Origin: Streptomyces olivochromogenes
GTDB taxonomy: Bacteria; Actinomycetota; Actinomycetes; Streptomycetales; Streptomycetaceae
Direction of reading: 5' to 3'
Length of the DNA: 64,000 nucleotides
Assembly (NCBI RefSeq): GCF_021538895.1
Contig: NZ_JADDRL010000040.1
Coordinates: 1 to 64,000 of the forward strand
Shown here: positions 55,410 through 64,000 of the stretch, piece after piece
Layout: the number at the start of each line of letters is the position of its first letter
Numbering within the stretch: the first letter of the stretch is position 1
The notes under the pieces: generated by a model
Seen by the model: the letters and a program-made list of their open reading frames with translations, nothing else
What the model was told of the DNA's origin: nothing
Databases searched by the model: none
Translations under genes and position numbers: made by a program

Positions 55410-56504
55410 TCAATCCCAGTAGCTGCCCTGCACCATGGCCCGCAGGCTGCCGTGGTGCAGGATCAGCATGTCCGGGTCCGCGGGGACGGCCACCTCACCG
55501 AAGTGCGCCTGGCGGTAGGCGACGCGCAGCATGACGATCGCGTGCCGCAGTGCGGCGTACAGGGTGTAGAAGTCCATGTCCCGCGGGGTGTGGCCGGTCA
55601 GGCGCGCGTAGCGGGCCTCGACGCGGTCGCGGCGCAGGAGGCCGGGCAGTCCGCGCTGGCCGAAGGCGACCGTCAGGTCGTGGAAGAAGCGGTGCAGGTA
55701 GACGGTCCAGCCGAGGTCCACCTCACGCGGGGCCGGGGCCGCCATCTCCCAGTCGAGGACGGCCACGGGGTCGAACCCGTCGTAGACGATGTTCCCGATG
55801 CGCGCGTCGCCCCAGTTGAGGACCGGTGCACCCGGCTCACGCGGCCACAGTTCCTCCAGCCGGTCGAACGCGGCCTCGATGAGCGGTGAGCGAGCCAGGC
55901 CGTCGATCACCCAGGTGTAGTAGGCGCGTTGGGACTCGACGTGGCGGCGCAGTGCGTCTCCGTCTCCGGGCAGGGACAGGAACTCGGCCTCCTCGGGCGG
56001 CACTTGGTCGTGCAGCCGCGCCAGGATCCCGACCGTGCCCGCCTCCAGTCGCTCGCGCTCCGCGTCGGTGGCCGCGTGCAGCCAACTGCCCTCGTACGTA
56101 TAGGGCATGACATCCGGCGGCACGCGCCCGTCCACCCGCTGCATGACGAAGAACGGCGCGCCGAGCGGTTCGGGGTCCTCCTCCAGCCAGAGCACCTTCG
56201 GCACCGGGACGTCCGTACGGTCCGCCACCAGACGCAGGGTGCGGTACTGCCGGGCCATGTCGTAGACCGGGAAGACGGTGTACGCCGCCGGGTCCGCCGC
56301 GAGCCTCAACGCACAGGCGCGCACCAGGGGTTCGGGGTGCTCGATGTGGAAGAGGAGGGTCTCGCTGGACATGCCGTTGGAGGCCGGGGCGGTGACCCCG
56401 ACGGCCTTGGCGCCGGGCAGCCGGGTGCCGAGCCAGGCGGTGAGGCGGCGGGTGAGGTCCTCGGGGTCGCGGGTGGTGGTACGGGGTCGGGGTGCCGTGG
56501 CCAT
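55410..56504 (-). CDS. APH-like phosphotransferase family protein
   Basis: 364 residues with the aminoglycoside phosphotransferase/kinase-like fold of the branch found fused to acyl-CoA dehydrogenase in ACAD10/11. Catalytic loop LNWGDARIGNIVYDG and metal site VLDWEMAAPAPREVDLGW are present; HPEPLVRACALRL-like strand holds the ATP lysine/arginine position. The partner gene lies 11 bases upstream. Role probably in hydroxy-acyl or lipid-linked metabolism; substrate unknown. ATG 56504 follows AGGGAGG. Confidence 0.88.
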   Translation of the reverse strand: MATAPRPRTTTRDPEDLTRRLTAWLGTRLPGAKAVGVTAPASNGMSSETLLFHIEHPEPLVRACALRLAADPAAYTVFPVYDMARQYRTLRLVADRTDVPVPKVLWLEEDPEPLGAPFFVMQRVDGRVPPDVMPYTYEGSWLHAATDAERERLEAGTVGILARLHDQVPPEEAEFLSLPGDGDALRRHVESQRAYYTWVIDGLARSPLIEAAFDRLEELWPREPGAPVLNWGDARIGNIVYDGFDPVAVLDWEMAAPAPREVDLGWTVYLHRFFHDLTVAFGQRGLPGLLRRDRVEARYARLTGHTPRDMDFYTLYAALRHAIVMLRVAYRQAHFGEVAVPADPDMLILHHGSLRAMVQGSYWD

Positions 56505-56515
56505 CTCCGCCTCCC

Positions 56516-57616
56516 TCAGGGTGCGACCGAGTCGAAGCCGGTGAATCCGCTCGGGTCGTGCCGGCCGAACGAGCCGTGCTCGAAGATGCCGTGGCCGATC
56601 TGCCCGTCGAGCCGGAAGCGGGCCGCGTGGTCGGTGACCCCGTAGGCGGCCAGGGGGTGAGGGGACGTCAGGTCGTAGGTACGGCGGTCGGTCCACTCCT
56701 TGCCGTGCCAGGTCCCGTGCTGCCAATCGTCGGCGGGCGGGTAGCCGGCGCCGACCGCGAGCGGGGACGAGGTCAGGATCTCGGCCTCCAGCTCCAAGGG
56801 CTTGCGCGGGTCGCCCAGGTGGACGACGGCGCGTTCGGGGTGGCGGGTGCCCGGACGATAGGTGATCTCCGTCTGGGGCCAGCCGAGTTGGCGGTCACGC
56901 CGGCCCGGGACGACCAGGGTCGCGTCGCTCAGGGTGCGGTAGCCGTCGGCGTCCTCCTGGGTGATGACCATCAGGAAGCGGTCGGCGAAGCGGACCGGGC
57001 ACCAGATCCAGTGGAAGCCCTCGGGCCGGTGCTCCTCGGCGAGGCGTCCGCCCTCCTCCCCCGGGACGGGCCGCACGCCCCAGCTGCGGTCGCGGGTGCC
57101 GGTCCAGCCCTCGGCCGTGACCCGGAACTCCTCGTCCCCGGCGCGGATCAGCCCCCGCGCCCGGCCCGCCTGCACGAAGCGGCGCCCCTCCAGGGTCAGC
57201 CGGTCGCCCCGGCGCTGGAGGTGATGGGGCTCCCACAGGGCCGGGAAGTCCGCGGTCCAGGTGAGGTCGTACGACAGCAGGTCGTCGTCGCACACGAGGC
57301 GCAGTCGCCGCAGCGGCTCCACGACCTCGATCCGCAGCGGCCCGACGACGAGCCGCGTCCGGTCGTCGCCGAGCGCGTCCGAGGCGCGTACGGCGTGCAG
57401 GGTGTCGCCGGTGCGCAGGGTCGCGTAGGCGTCGATCACCCCGAGGTTGGGGTAGACGCCGAGCCCGAGGATGAGCAGGGCACGTCCCTCGTGGTCGAGG
57501 AAGTGGAAGATGCAGCGGTCGTAGGCGTTGCGGTCCCCGGTGGCCACATGCTTCATGGACAGCGGGACCTGGTGCACGGGGTACTCGTCGAGCGGTACGG
57601 GGCGGTCGTCGGCCAC
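56516..57616 (-). CDS. Conserved protein upstream of APH-like kinase, likely lipid-metabolism partner
   Basis: 366 residues, mostly beta structure by appearance (strings such as YDRCIFHFLDHEGRALLILGLGVYPNLG, ERAVVHLGDPRKPLELEAEIL). It resembles the DUF7064/7065-type proteins that often pair with APH-like kinases and acyl-CoA genes, but I am not certain. No catalytic motif is clear. GTG 57616 follows GGAGGTG at 5 bases. The CTGACG-N3-CGTCAG operator lies 27-41 bases upstream, so this is the first gene of the two-gene operon. Confidence 0.72.
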   Translation of the reverse strand: MADDRPVPLDEYPVHQVPLSMKHVATGDRNAYDRCIFHFLDHEGRALLILGLGVYPNLGVIDAYATLRTGDTLHAVRASDALGDDRTRLVVGPLRIEVVEPLRRLRLVCDDDLLSYDLTWTADFPALWEPHHLQRRGDRLTLEGRRFVQAGRARGLIRAGDEEFRVTAEGWTGTRDRSWGVRPVPGEEGGRLAEEHRPEGFHWIWCPVRFADRFLMVITQEDADGYRTLSDATLVVPGRRDRQLGWPQTEITYRPGTRHPERAVVHLGDPRKPLELEAEILTSSPLAVGAGYPPADDWQHGTWHGKEWTDRRTYDLTSPHPLAAYGVTDHAARFRLDGQIGHGIFEHGSFGRHDPSGFTGFDSVAP

Positions 57617-57642
57617 GGCACACCTCCCTGACGGCAGTTCGG

Positions 57643-57657
57643 CTGACGGTACGTCAG
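57643..57657. promoter_or_regulatory. CTGACG-N3-CGTCAG inverted repeat before the APH-like kinase operon
   Basis: CTGACG GTA CGTCAG: the same six-base arms and three-base spacer as at 9717-9731. It lies 27-41 bases before the GTG start of the operon at 57616, where it would overlap the promoter. It looks like an operator shared with the DUF35-thiolase operon. Confidence 0.62.
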
Positions 57658-57755
57658 ACGACCTGCGGAGGCCAGACCCGGGACGGTACGTCCGCGAACG
57701 CACGGCCGATTCCCGGGACCGGTGACCTGTCCACCATGGCGGGCGTTGCCCTGGC

Positions 57756-57986
57756 ATGGCCCCTAGACAAACGGCAACCGGGCGTCGGTACCGCGTCTTC
57801 GTCCCCCGGTCGGCAGAATCGGTTCCGCCGCCACCGCAGCCGCAGGACCCGCCGATCTACCGCGATCTCCTGCGCACCTGGGAGGACGGGGGCCGCACCC
57901 TGCCGGGCCGCCACGACCCGGAGTGGGTCAGGCTGGCGGCCCCGACGGTGCTCCCGGGCCACTTCAGCGAGCCTGCGGACCGCTGA
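57756..57986 (+). CDS. Small conserved protein, function unknown
   Basis: 76 residues (segment DPPIYRDLLRTWEDGGRTLP and GRHDPEWVRL). Third positions are G/C-rich, which supports coding. No membrane segment. Start ATG 57756; no obvious ribosome-binding site. I recall similar small proteins in Streptomyces but cannot name a family. It converges with the acyl-CoA dehydrogenase (19 bases between stops). Confidence 0.58.
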   Translation: MAPRQTATGRRYRVFVPRSAESVPPPPQPQDPPIYRDLLRTWEDGGRTLPGRHDPEWVRLAAPTVLPGHFSEPADR

Positions 57987-58005
57987 GCGTGCGCCCCGGC
58001 GCGGG

Positions 58006-59211
58006 TCAGCGGGTCTCGGGGCCCGCGAGGTGGCGGGCGATGACCATCCGCTGGATCTGGTTGGTGCCCTCGACGATCTGCAGGACCTTGGCCTCGCGCA
58101 TGTAGCGCTCGACGGGGAAGTCCGCGGTGTAGCCGTACCCGCCGAGTATCTGCACGGCGTCGGTCGTCACCTTCATCGCCGTGTCGGTGCAGTGCAGCTT
58201 GGCCATGGCCGCCTGCTTGGCGAACGGCCGGCCCGCGTCCCGCAGCCGTGCCGCCGCCAGGTACAGCGCCCGGCCCGCCTCGATCTGGGTGGCCATGTCG
58301 GCGAGCATGAACCTGACGCCCTGGAAGTCGGAGATCGAGCGCCCGAACTGGCGCCGCCCGCCGGCATAGGAGATCGCCTCGTCCAGCGCCGCCTGGGCCA
58401 GGCCTATCGCACAGGCCGCGATGCCGAGCCGCCCGGAGTCGAGCGCGGACAGGGCGATGGCGAAGCCCTGGCCCTCCTCGCCCATGCGCCGCTCGTCACC
58501 GACGCGTACGCCGTCCAGGTGAACCTGGGCCGTGGGCGAGCCCTTCATGCCCATCTTCTTCTCCGGCGCCGCGCCGCTGAGCCCCTCGGCGTCACCGGGC
58601 ACCAGGAACGCGGTGATCCCGCGCGGCCCGTCCTCGCCCGTGCGGGCCATGACGGTGTAGAAGTCGGCGATGCCGCCGTGCGTGATCCAGGCCTTGGTAC
58701 CGGTGATGACCCAGTCTCCCCCACGCTCGGCTCCGCTCGCGCGGGAGGGGCCCCCATCGTCCCGCACCGCCTTGGTGCGCAGGGAGGCGGCGTCCGAACC
58801 GGAGGACGGCTCGGACAGGCAGTACGCGCCGAGCAGACCGCCGCCGAGCATCGCCGGCAGGTGCTCGACCTGCTGCTGCTTGGTGCCGTAGGCGGCGAGC
58901 GCGTAGGAGGCGAGGGTGTGGACGCTGACGCCGAGGCCGACGGTGAGGCGGGCCATGGCGAGCTCTTCGAGGACCTGGAGGTAGACCTCGTACGGCTGGT
59001 CGCCGCCGCCGTACTCGGAGTCGTACGGCAGACCGAGCAGTCCTGATTCCGAGAGCAGGGTGAAGACCTCGCGCGGGAAGCGTCCGGCGTCCTCCTCCTC
59101 GGCCGCCCGCGGGGCGATCTCGCGCTGCGCGATCTCACGGACGAGCGCGATCAGGTCCCTGGCCTCGTCCGTGGGCAGATGACGCTCCACGGAGTGCGGG
59201 GCGCGGTCGGA
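58006..59211 (-). CDS. Acyl-CoA dehydrogenase
   Basis: 401-residue FAD enzyme that oxidises acyl-CoA at alpha-beta. The conserved blocks YCLSEPSSGSDAASL, WITHGG and GGYGYTADFPVERYMRE are present; the C-terminal IVEGTNQIQRM carries the usual catalytic Glu region. Residues ~152-166 (DDGGPSRASGAERGG) are an insert encoded by a short dispersed repeat (58716-58757) in a surface loop. ATG 59211 follows AGGGAGGAG. Chain-length preference unknown. The APH-like kinase operon lies on the same strand, downstream of this gene, with the small plus-strand gene between. Confidence 0.92.
   Translation of the reverse strand, partial: SDRAPHSVERHLPTDEARDLIALVREIAQREIAPRAAEEEDAGRFPREVFTLLSESGLLGLPYDSEYGGGDQPYEVYLQVLEELAMARLTVGLGVSVHTLASYALAAYGTKQQQVEHLPAMLGGGLLGAYCLSEPSSGSDAASLRTKAVRDDGGPSRASGAERGGDWVITGTKAWITHGGIADFYTVMARTGEDGPRGITAFLVPGDAEGLSGAAPEKKMGMKGSPTAQVHLDGVRVGDERRMGEEGQGFAIALSALDSGRLGIAACAIGLAQAALDEAISYAGGRRQFGRSISDFQGVRFMLADMATQIEAGRALYLAAARLRDAGRPFAKQAAMAKLHCTDTAMKVTTDAVQILGGYGYTADFPVERYMREAKVLQIVEGTNQIQRMVIARHLAGPETR
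58716..58757. repeat. Short Streptomyces repeat inside acyl-CoA dehydrogenase gene
   Basis: The stretch containing CTCCCCCACGCTCGGCTCCG and GGGAGGGGCCCCCAT resembles a small palindromic repeat I recall as frequent in Streptomyces genomes (CCCCCACGCTCGGCT...GGGGGACCCCCAT). It keeps the reading frame and adds about 14 residues to the protein loop. Confidence 0.65.
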
Positions 59212-59433
59212 CATGGCGACGGTCTCCTCCCTGTTGGGGCACATCGGCGGACGTGCGCCGTGGGTGGGGCGGCGCCGCCTGGTCTTCGTAAGTCCGGCCG
59301 ATGCACGCGCTCCCGGGTCTCGGGAGCGGCTGACCAGCGGCTTGCGCTGTGAGTATGCCCGATCAGCGACCTCCCGTCACCAGTTAACGACCGCTCACTC
59401 CCAGAATTCCACCCCTATTTCCACCCTCCCGAG

Positions 59434-59449
59434 ATTGGTCCGAACCATT
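59434..59449. promoter_or_regulatory. Weak dre-like site upstream of chitinase
   Basis: ATTGGTCCGAACCATT keeps the TGGTC...ACCA arms of the dre consensus but differs at the centre. It lies 5 bases before the better site at 59455. Streptomyces chitinase promoters often carry such paired repeats. Confidence 0.5.
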
Positions 59450-59454
59450 GACCA

Positions 59455-59470
59455 AGTGGTCTAGTCCTCC
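59455..59470. promoter_or_regulatory. dre-like site (DasR) upstream of chitinase
   Basis: AGTGGTCTAGTCCTCC matches the dre core (TGGTCTAGACCA) at most positions of the left arm and centre. It is about 80 bases before the chitinase start. DasR regulation of chitinase genes is established in S. coelicolor. Confidence 0.72.
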
Positions 59471-59547
59471 TACTCTTTCGGACCAACGCTTGACCGCGTT
59501 CATGCCAATCGGCGCACGCTCCCCTCTCCCCCACGAGGAGACACCCG

Positions 59548-60810
<1,263 letters not shown>

Positions 60811-60850
60811 GGACGTCCCGGCAGGCCCGGACACGGGCGCCGGTGACTCG

Positions 60851-60878
60851 GGGGGCGGGGGCGGCGGCCTCCGCCCCC
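60851..60878. terminator. Bidirectional terminator between chitinase and tetR
   Basis: GGGGGCGG pairs perfectly with CCGCCCCC, 40 bases after the chitinase stop and 7 bases from the TetR gene stop (60885). The loop is G/C-rich. No T-run. Confidence 0.68.
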
Positions 60879-60884
60879 TGTGTG

Positions 60885-61544
60885 TCAGGCGTCGCGGCGG
60901 GCCGGCTGCGGGGCCGGGTAGGCCGGGTCCAGCTCCTCGATGGCGCGCAGCACTCCACCGAGCGCCTTCACCAGGAGTTCGCGCATGGTCTCGCGGGACA
61001 GTTCGGAGTGGTCGATCCAGTCCAGGGTGGCGCCCTCGACGCTGCACACCCAGGAGAGCAGGCCCATGCGGGCCAGCGGCGCGATGTCGCTGCGGCCGTA
61101 GGCACCCTCGGCGATGGTCGCGACGATCGCCTCGCGTACGCCGTCCCGGATGGCGTGCACCTCGGCGTCGAAGCCGACGCCGCCGCTGACGATGGTGCGA
61201 TAGGCGGCCTGGTGGTGCTCGGCGAAGCGCAGGTAGCTGTCGACGGTGCGGTGGACACGGTCCACGGCGGGCAGTTCGAGGCCGCTCGCGGCGAAGGTGA
61301 CCAGGTCGGTGACGGAGTCCTGGATGATCGCCAGGTAGTAGCCGCGCTTGGACTGGAAGTAGTAGTAGATCAGCCCCTTGGCGACCTGCGCCTGCCGGGC
61401 GATGTCGTCCATGGAGAGCGCGTCGTAGGACGTGTCGGCGAACAACTTCCGCCCGATGGCGATGAGTTCGGCGCGACGCGCCACGGAGCGCTCGGTACCG
61501 CGCGCCCGGGGGCGGGCGACGGCGGGCTGTTGACTAATATTCAA
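60885..61544 (-). CDS. TetR-family regulator
   Basis: About 219 residues. The N-terminal helix-turn-helix (ALSMDDIARQAQVAKGLIYYYFQSKRGYYLAI) is a clear TetR domain; the C-terminal ligand domain is helical. Start uncertain: TTG 61544 is inside the inverted repeat at 61530-61544, GTG 61484 would start VARRAELIAIG, and a longer frame reaches 61577. TTG 61544 is listed because little family-like sequence lies beyond it. Target genes unknown; nearest are the chitinase and the small membrane peptide. Confidence 0.8.
   Translation of the reverse strand: MNISQQPAVARPRARGTERSVARRAELIAIGRKLFADTSYDALSMDDIARQAQVAKGLIYYYFQSKRGYYLAIIQDSVTDLVTFAASGLELPAVDRVHRTVDSYLRFAEHHQAAYRTIVSGGVGFDAEVHAIRDGVREAIVATIAEGAYGRSDIAPLARMGLLSWVCSVEGATLDWIDHSELSRETMRELLVKALGGVLRAIEELDPAYPAPQPARRDA
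61530..61544. promoter_or_regulatory. Possible TetR autoregulatory operator
   Basis: TTGACTAATATTCAA is an A/T-rich near-palindrome (TTGA...TCAA arms, imperfect centre), out of character for this genome. It lies at the start of the TetR gene, where such regulators often bind. If it is the operator, translation may be leaderless or start at 61484. Confidence 0.45.
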
Positions 61545-61608
61545 TTTCGACCCTGGTCTCAACGGGCGGCCGGACACCCGCAGTATGTCAGGTCGGTAAT
61601 GCGTCAGG

Positions 61609-61749
61609 TCACAGCAGTCCGAGCCGGGTGACGAGCATGGCGATCACCATGACCAGGACCCATCCCATGGCGTGCTCGAAGATCTTCGGACCGTCGTCCT
61701 TGGGGCCGCCGGTGCGGGCGCGGGTGGCGGTGGCCGAGTGTGCCGTCAT
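61609..61749 (-). CDS. 46-residue membrane peptide
   Basis: Short gene of 46 residues beginning MTAHSATATRARTGGPKDDG and ending in a hydrophobic segment (MGWVLVMVIAMLVTRLGLL) that could cross the membrane. Third positions are G/C-rich and the basic/acidic start followed by a helix looks real. ATG 61749 has GTGAGAC before it, a weak ribosome-binding site. I recall a similarly placed small protein in S. coelicolor. Function unknown; it lies between tetR and the peptidase. Confidence 0.72.
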   Translation of the reverse strand: MTAHSATATRARTGGPKDDGPKIFEHAMGWVLVMVIAMLVTRLGLL

Positions 61750-61850
61750 GCTGTCTCACTGAGGTCGGACGTTACGGGGCGAAATGCCCCATCGATCCCT
61801 CCACCTTGCCACCCGCGACGCCCTTTGCGGCAGAGACGTTGGTCACAGGG

Positions 61851-63218
61851 TCAGCGCACGCCCACTGCCGCGAGCGCCTTGCGCTGGCGCGGGCTCGGAT
61901 GCGCCGGGAAGTAGAGGTAGCAGACGCCGCCCGTGCCGGAGACCACCTTGCCGCTGGCGTTGTAGCGCTTGGTCCGCAGCCAGATGTTCTCCCACTCCCG
62001 CCGCAGATAGACGCGCCGCACCGCCTCGTCGCTCGGCGAGGCCGGGTCGTTGGCGATCACGTCGCCGTCCGCGGTGAAGCCGACCACCGTCATCAGATGG
62101 CCGGAGGTGCCGTAACCGGCGCCGGTCAGCTCGGTCTTGAGGAAGGACTGGGACGTTATGGCCGGGATCCCGGCCGCGATCAGCGTCTCCAGGTCGGTGA
62201 GCGAGCCCAGTCGTGTTATCACGCCCTGCATGCCGTGGAAGGTGGCCGCGTAGGCGGCGTTGAACGGCCAGTTCCCGCAGCCCGCGTACTGGTAGTCGTA
62301 GGTGTACCGGGCGGCGTGGCACACCTGCGGGTCGGCGAAGGACGGATCGACCCAGGCGAGCTGCTCCGGGGTGAGCCGGCCGCCCCAGTACTCGATGATC
62401 ATCTGTGAGGAGGTGGGGCTGCACCAGGCCTCGCCGCCGTTGTCGTACTGCGGGTACTGGCCCTTGTGGATCTCCTGCGAGTAGCGCGGGACGCTCAGCT
62501 CCTGGGCGAGGCCGGGGGTGGAGGCCGCGACGGTGAAGCGGTCGGGGATGTCGGAGCCCATGGCGCCGAGCCGCCAGACCGTGGGGGTGATCCTGGTGCC
62601 GGGCCTGCGGTAGAGGGTGAGCCGCAGCCGGTACGACACCAGGCGCAGCCCCGTGGCCGCGTCGTCGATGGCGAAGGTGTCCGTCCAGATGGTGCTCCTG
62701 CCGTCGCTCTGGTCGTCCACCGAAGTCCGCTTGATGTCCTGGTCGCCGGCCGCCCAGCGGCCCATCACGTACCAGGGAGTCTCCGTGCCGTCGGAGTACG
62801 TGCCGTTCAGCTCGACCTGGATCCAGGTGCCGGCCGGGGTGTGCGCGTTCCAGGAGGCGATCACCTCGGTGGCGGGGACGGTGAGCCGGTGGACCGGGGA
62901 GGTCCAGGTGGCGTACTCCCAGGGGGCGGTGGTGCCGGTGTGCGGGTCGGTGTAGTCGGTGGTGCCGGCCGGGGCGGCGATCACCACGCCGGGGCGGGCG
63001 CCCGAGACGGCCCGCACGCCCTGGGCGCCACCGCAGCGCCAGTCCGCGTACGTGGTCCAGGTGCGGTTGTCGACCAGGCGCGCGGTGCCCAAGTCGCGGG
63101 CGCCGCGATCGGGCGGGGCCGCGGTCGCGGCGGCGGCCGGGGCCGTGCCCGAGGCCACCGCGGCGGCGACGGCCGCGGCCAGGACGGTTCTGCGGGACGG
63201 CTGTTCGGCTCTGCTCAT
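61851..63218 (-). CDS. Tat-exported peptidase of C39 type
   Basis: 455 residues. The N-terminal SRRTVLAAAVAAAVASG is a Tat-type signal. The C-terminal half (~245-440) is a papain-like C39 domain: EAWCSPTS with Cys266, SGHLMTVVGF with His374 and ANDP with Asp391. The first ~230 residues are a beta-rich domain of unknown role. It probably acts outside the cell, cutting a peptide or proteinaceous substrate. ATG 63218 follows GGGGG. The target is unknown. Confidence 0.87.
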   Translation of the reverse strand: MSRAEQPSRRTVLAAAVAAAVASGTAPAAAATAAPPDRGARDLGTARLVDNRTWTTYADWRCGGAQGVRAVSGARPGVVIAAPAGTTDYTDPHTGTTAPWEYATWTSPVHRLTVPATEVIASWNAHTPAGTWIQVELNGTYSDGTETPWYVMGRWAAGDQDIKRTSVDDQSDGRSTIWTDTFAIDDAATGLRLVSYRLRLTLYRRPGTRITPTVWRLGAMGSDIPDRFTVAASTPGLAQELSVPRYSQEIHKGQYPQYDNGGEAWCSPTSSQMIIEYWGGRLTPEQLAWVDPSFADPQVCHAARYTYDYQYAGCGNWPFNAAYAATFHGMQGVITRLGSLTDLETLIAAGIPAITSQSFLKTELTGAGYGTSGHLMTVVGFTADGDVIANDPASPSDEAVRRVYLRREWENIWLRTKRYNASGKVVSGTGGVCYLYFPAHPSPRQRKALAAVGVR

Positions 63219-63360
63219 GGGTGGAAGACCCCCAGGTGTCCGAGTGGTCCAATGCAGGTGTGCGCCAACTATGGACGCAAGCGGCATGCCCCTGCCAGCA
63301 CTTCGACCCATGCCACGCCACGAATATTGGTCTTGTCCTCTGGTACCGCCCGGGAGGCGC

Positions 63361-63409
63361 GCCGCGGGCCCCCGCCGTACCCCTGGAGGGCAGGACGGGG
63401 GCCCGCGGC
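63361..63409 (-). terminator. Terminator after the amino-acid permease gene
   Basis: Arms of 14 bases (GCCGCGGGCCCCCG and complement) pair perfectly across a 21-base loop, just after the permease stop at 63417 on the minus strand. The peptidase promoter lies on the other side. Confidence 0.85.
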
Positions 63410-63416
63410 GAGTGGG

Positions 63417-64000
63417 TCAGATGAGGTCCATCGCGGCGACCTCGTCCGGGCGGCCGTAGCTGACCGGCCCCTGGAAGCGCCGGCGGGCGGTGGCGAACCA
63501 CCACACCGTGGCCACGGCCAGGACGGCGGCCAGGGCGATCGGCGCGTAGTTGAAGGAGTCGACGGTGATCGGCGAGGCCTGCGGCAGCATGAACAGGATG
63601 CTGCTGAGCAGGATCCAGGTCACCGCCAGCCAGCCGATCGGCTTGCTCCAGCGGCCCAGCTGCCAGGGCCCGGGCTGGAACTCGTCGCCCAGCCGCAGCC
63701 GCAGGAAGATCGGCACGGCGTAGGCCAGGAAGAGCCCGACGACGTTGACGCTGACGATGGCGGTGAACGCGGTGTGCGACCACCAGCCCGGCACCACGAG
63801 GGCCAGCGAGCAGGCCACGGCCAGCCACACGGCCTTGACGGGCGTGCGGGTGCGCGGCGAGACCGAGTGCCACAGACGAGAGCCGGGCATGGCGCCGTCC
63901 CGGGAGAAGGCGAAGATCTGGCGGGTGTTGCTGGTGAGGTTGGCCAGGCCACAGAAGAGCATGGCGCCGATGACGATCAGCAGCAGCGCCTTGGCCCAGC
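63417..64000 (-). CDS. APC-superfamily amino-acid permease, partial
   Basis: C-terminal 194 residues are visible; the start lies beyond the right edge. Helices of an amino acid-polyamine-organocation transporter are seen: KALLLIVIGAMLFCG, VWLAVACSLALVVPGWW, AIVSVNVVGLFLAYAVPIFL, and later helices. The block NLTSNTRQIFAFSRDGAMPGS is typical of the amino-acid/GABA permease group. The C-terminal tail is short and polar. Substrate unknown. Confidence 0.88.
   Translation of the reverse strand, partial: WAKALLLIVIGAMLFCGLANLTSNTRQIFAFSRDGAMPGSRLWHSVSPRTRTPVKAVWLAVACSLALVVPGWWSHTAFTAIVSVNVVGLFLAYAVPIFLRLRLGDEFQPGPWQLGRWSKPIGWLAVTWILLSSILFMLPQASPITVDSFNYAPIALAAVLAVATVWWFATARRRFQGPVSYGRPDEVAAMDLI

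Larger units (their letters stand above)
59212..59547. other. Divergent intergenic region acyl-CoA dehydrogenase / chitinase
   Basis: 336 bases without a gene. It holds promoters in both directions and two dre-like sites at 59434-59449 and 59455-59470 before the chitinase. Confidence 0.6.

Overview
The window is a chromosomal segment of a high-GC actinomycete, almost certainly a Streptomyces. Support: very high G/C in third codon positions; a conservon (cvnABCD); the sporulation pair smeA-sffA; rbpA behind a SigR-type promoter; ppm1; and DasR-type (dre) operators in front of crr-ptsI and a GH18 chitinase. Gene content and order match what I remember of the S. coelicolor region from crr (SCO1390) to just beyond chiD (SCO1429). 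That match is recalled, not computed. I see no tRNA, rRNA, CRISPR array, insertion sequence or prophage.

Layout. 1-2600: dre operator, crr, ptsI (glucose-family EIIA and enzyme I of the PTS), terminator. 2.6-4.4 kb: a conserved hypothetical and a decayed MFS gene. 4.4-9.5 kb: acetoacetyl-CoA synthetase, GH31 glycosidase, Nudix hydrolase. 9.7-13.2 kb: DUF35/thiolase pair and an EAL-CBS-GGDEF protein with altered catalytic motifs. 13.5-15.8 kb: glpF-glpK. 15.8-23.7 kb: minus-strand conservon cvnA-B-C with a 1205-residue oxoprolinase/hydantoinase gene between cvnC and cvnD. 24.2-32.1 kb: a small membrane protein, then a three-gene minus-strand operon that looks like a MukF/E/B (MksFEB/Wadjet-like) SMC complex. 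32.2-37.5 kb: 5-oxoproline cluster (GntR regulator, MFS transporter, DUF1445, pxpABC) around a perfect operator palindrome. 37.5-40.8 kb: two GT4 glycosyltransferases and an SGNH hydrolase. 40.9-45.3 kb: HEAT-like protein, ankyrin protein, smeA-sffA. 45.3-49.7 kb: MocR-type regulator with divergent YczE-like membrane protein, glycerophosphodiester phosphodiesterase, UMF1-type MFS. 50.0-54.7 kb: rbpA, fxsA, ppm1, amidohydrolase, Lrp/AsnC regulator. 54.9-59.2 kb: small zinc-site protein, APH-like kinase and partner, small protein, acyl-CoA dehydrogenase. 59.5-64.0 kb: chitinase, TetR regulator, a 46-residue membrane peptide, Tat-exported C39-type peptidase, and a partial APC permease running off the right edge.

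How the genes may work together. Both ends carry dre operators (PTS and chitinase), consistent with N-acetylglucosamine/chitin sensing through DasR. 5-oxoproline is served by two unrelated enzyme systems, PxpABC and an ATP-dependent OPLAH-type protein. Two acyl-CoA/lipid-type operons (DUF35-thiolase and the APH-like kinase operon) share an identical six-base inverted-repeat operator although they are 48 kb apart. The least explained system is the SMC-like operon at 24.8-32.1 kb.
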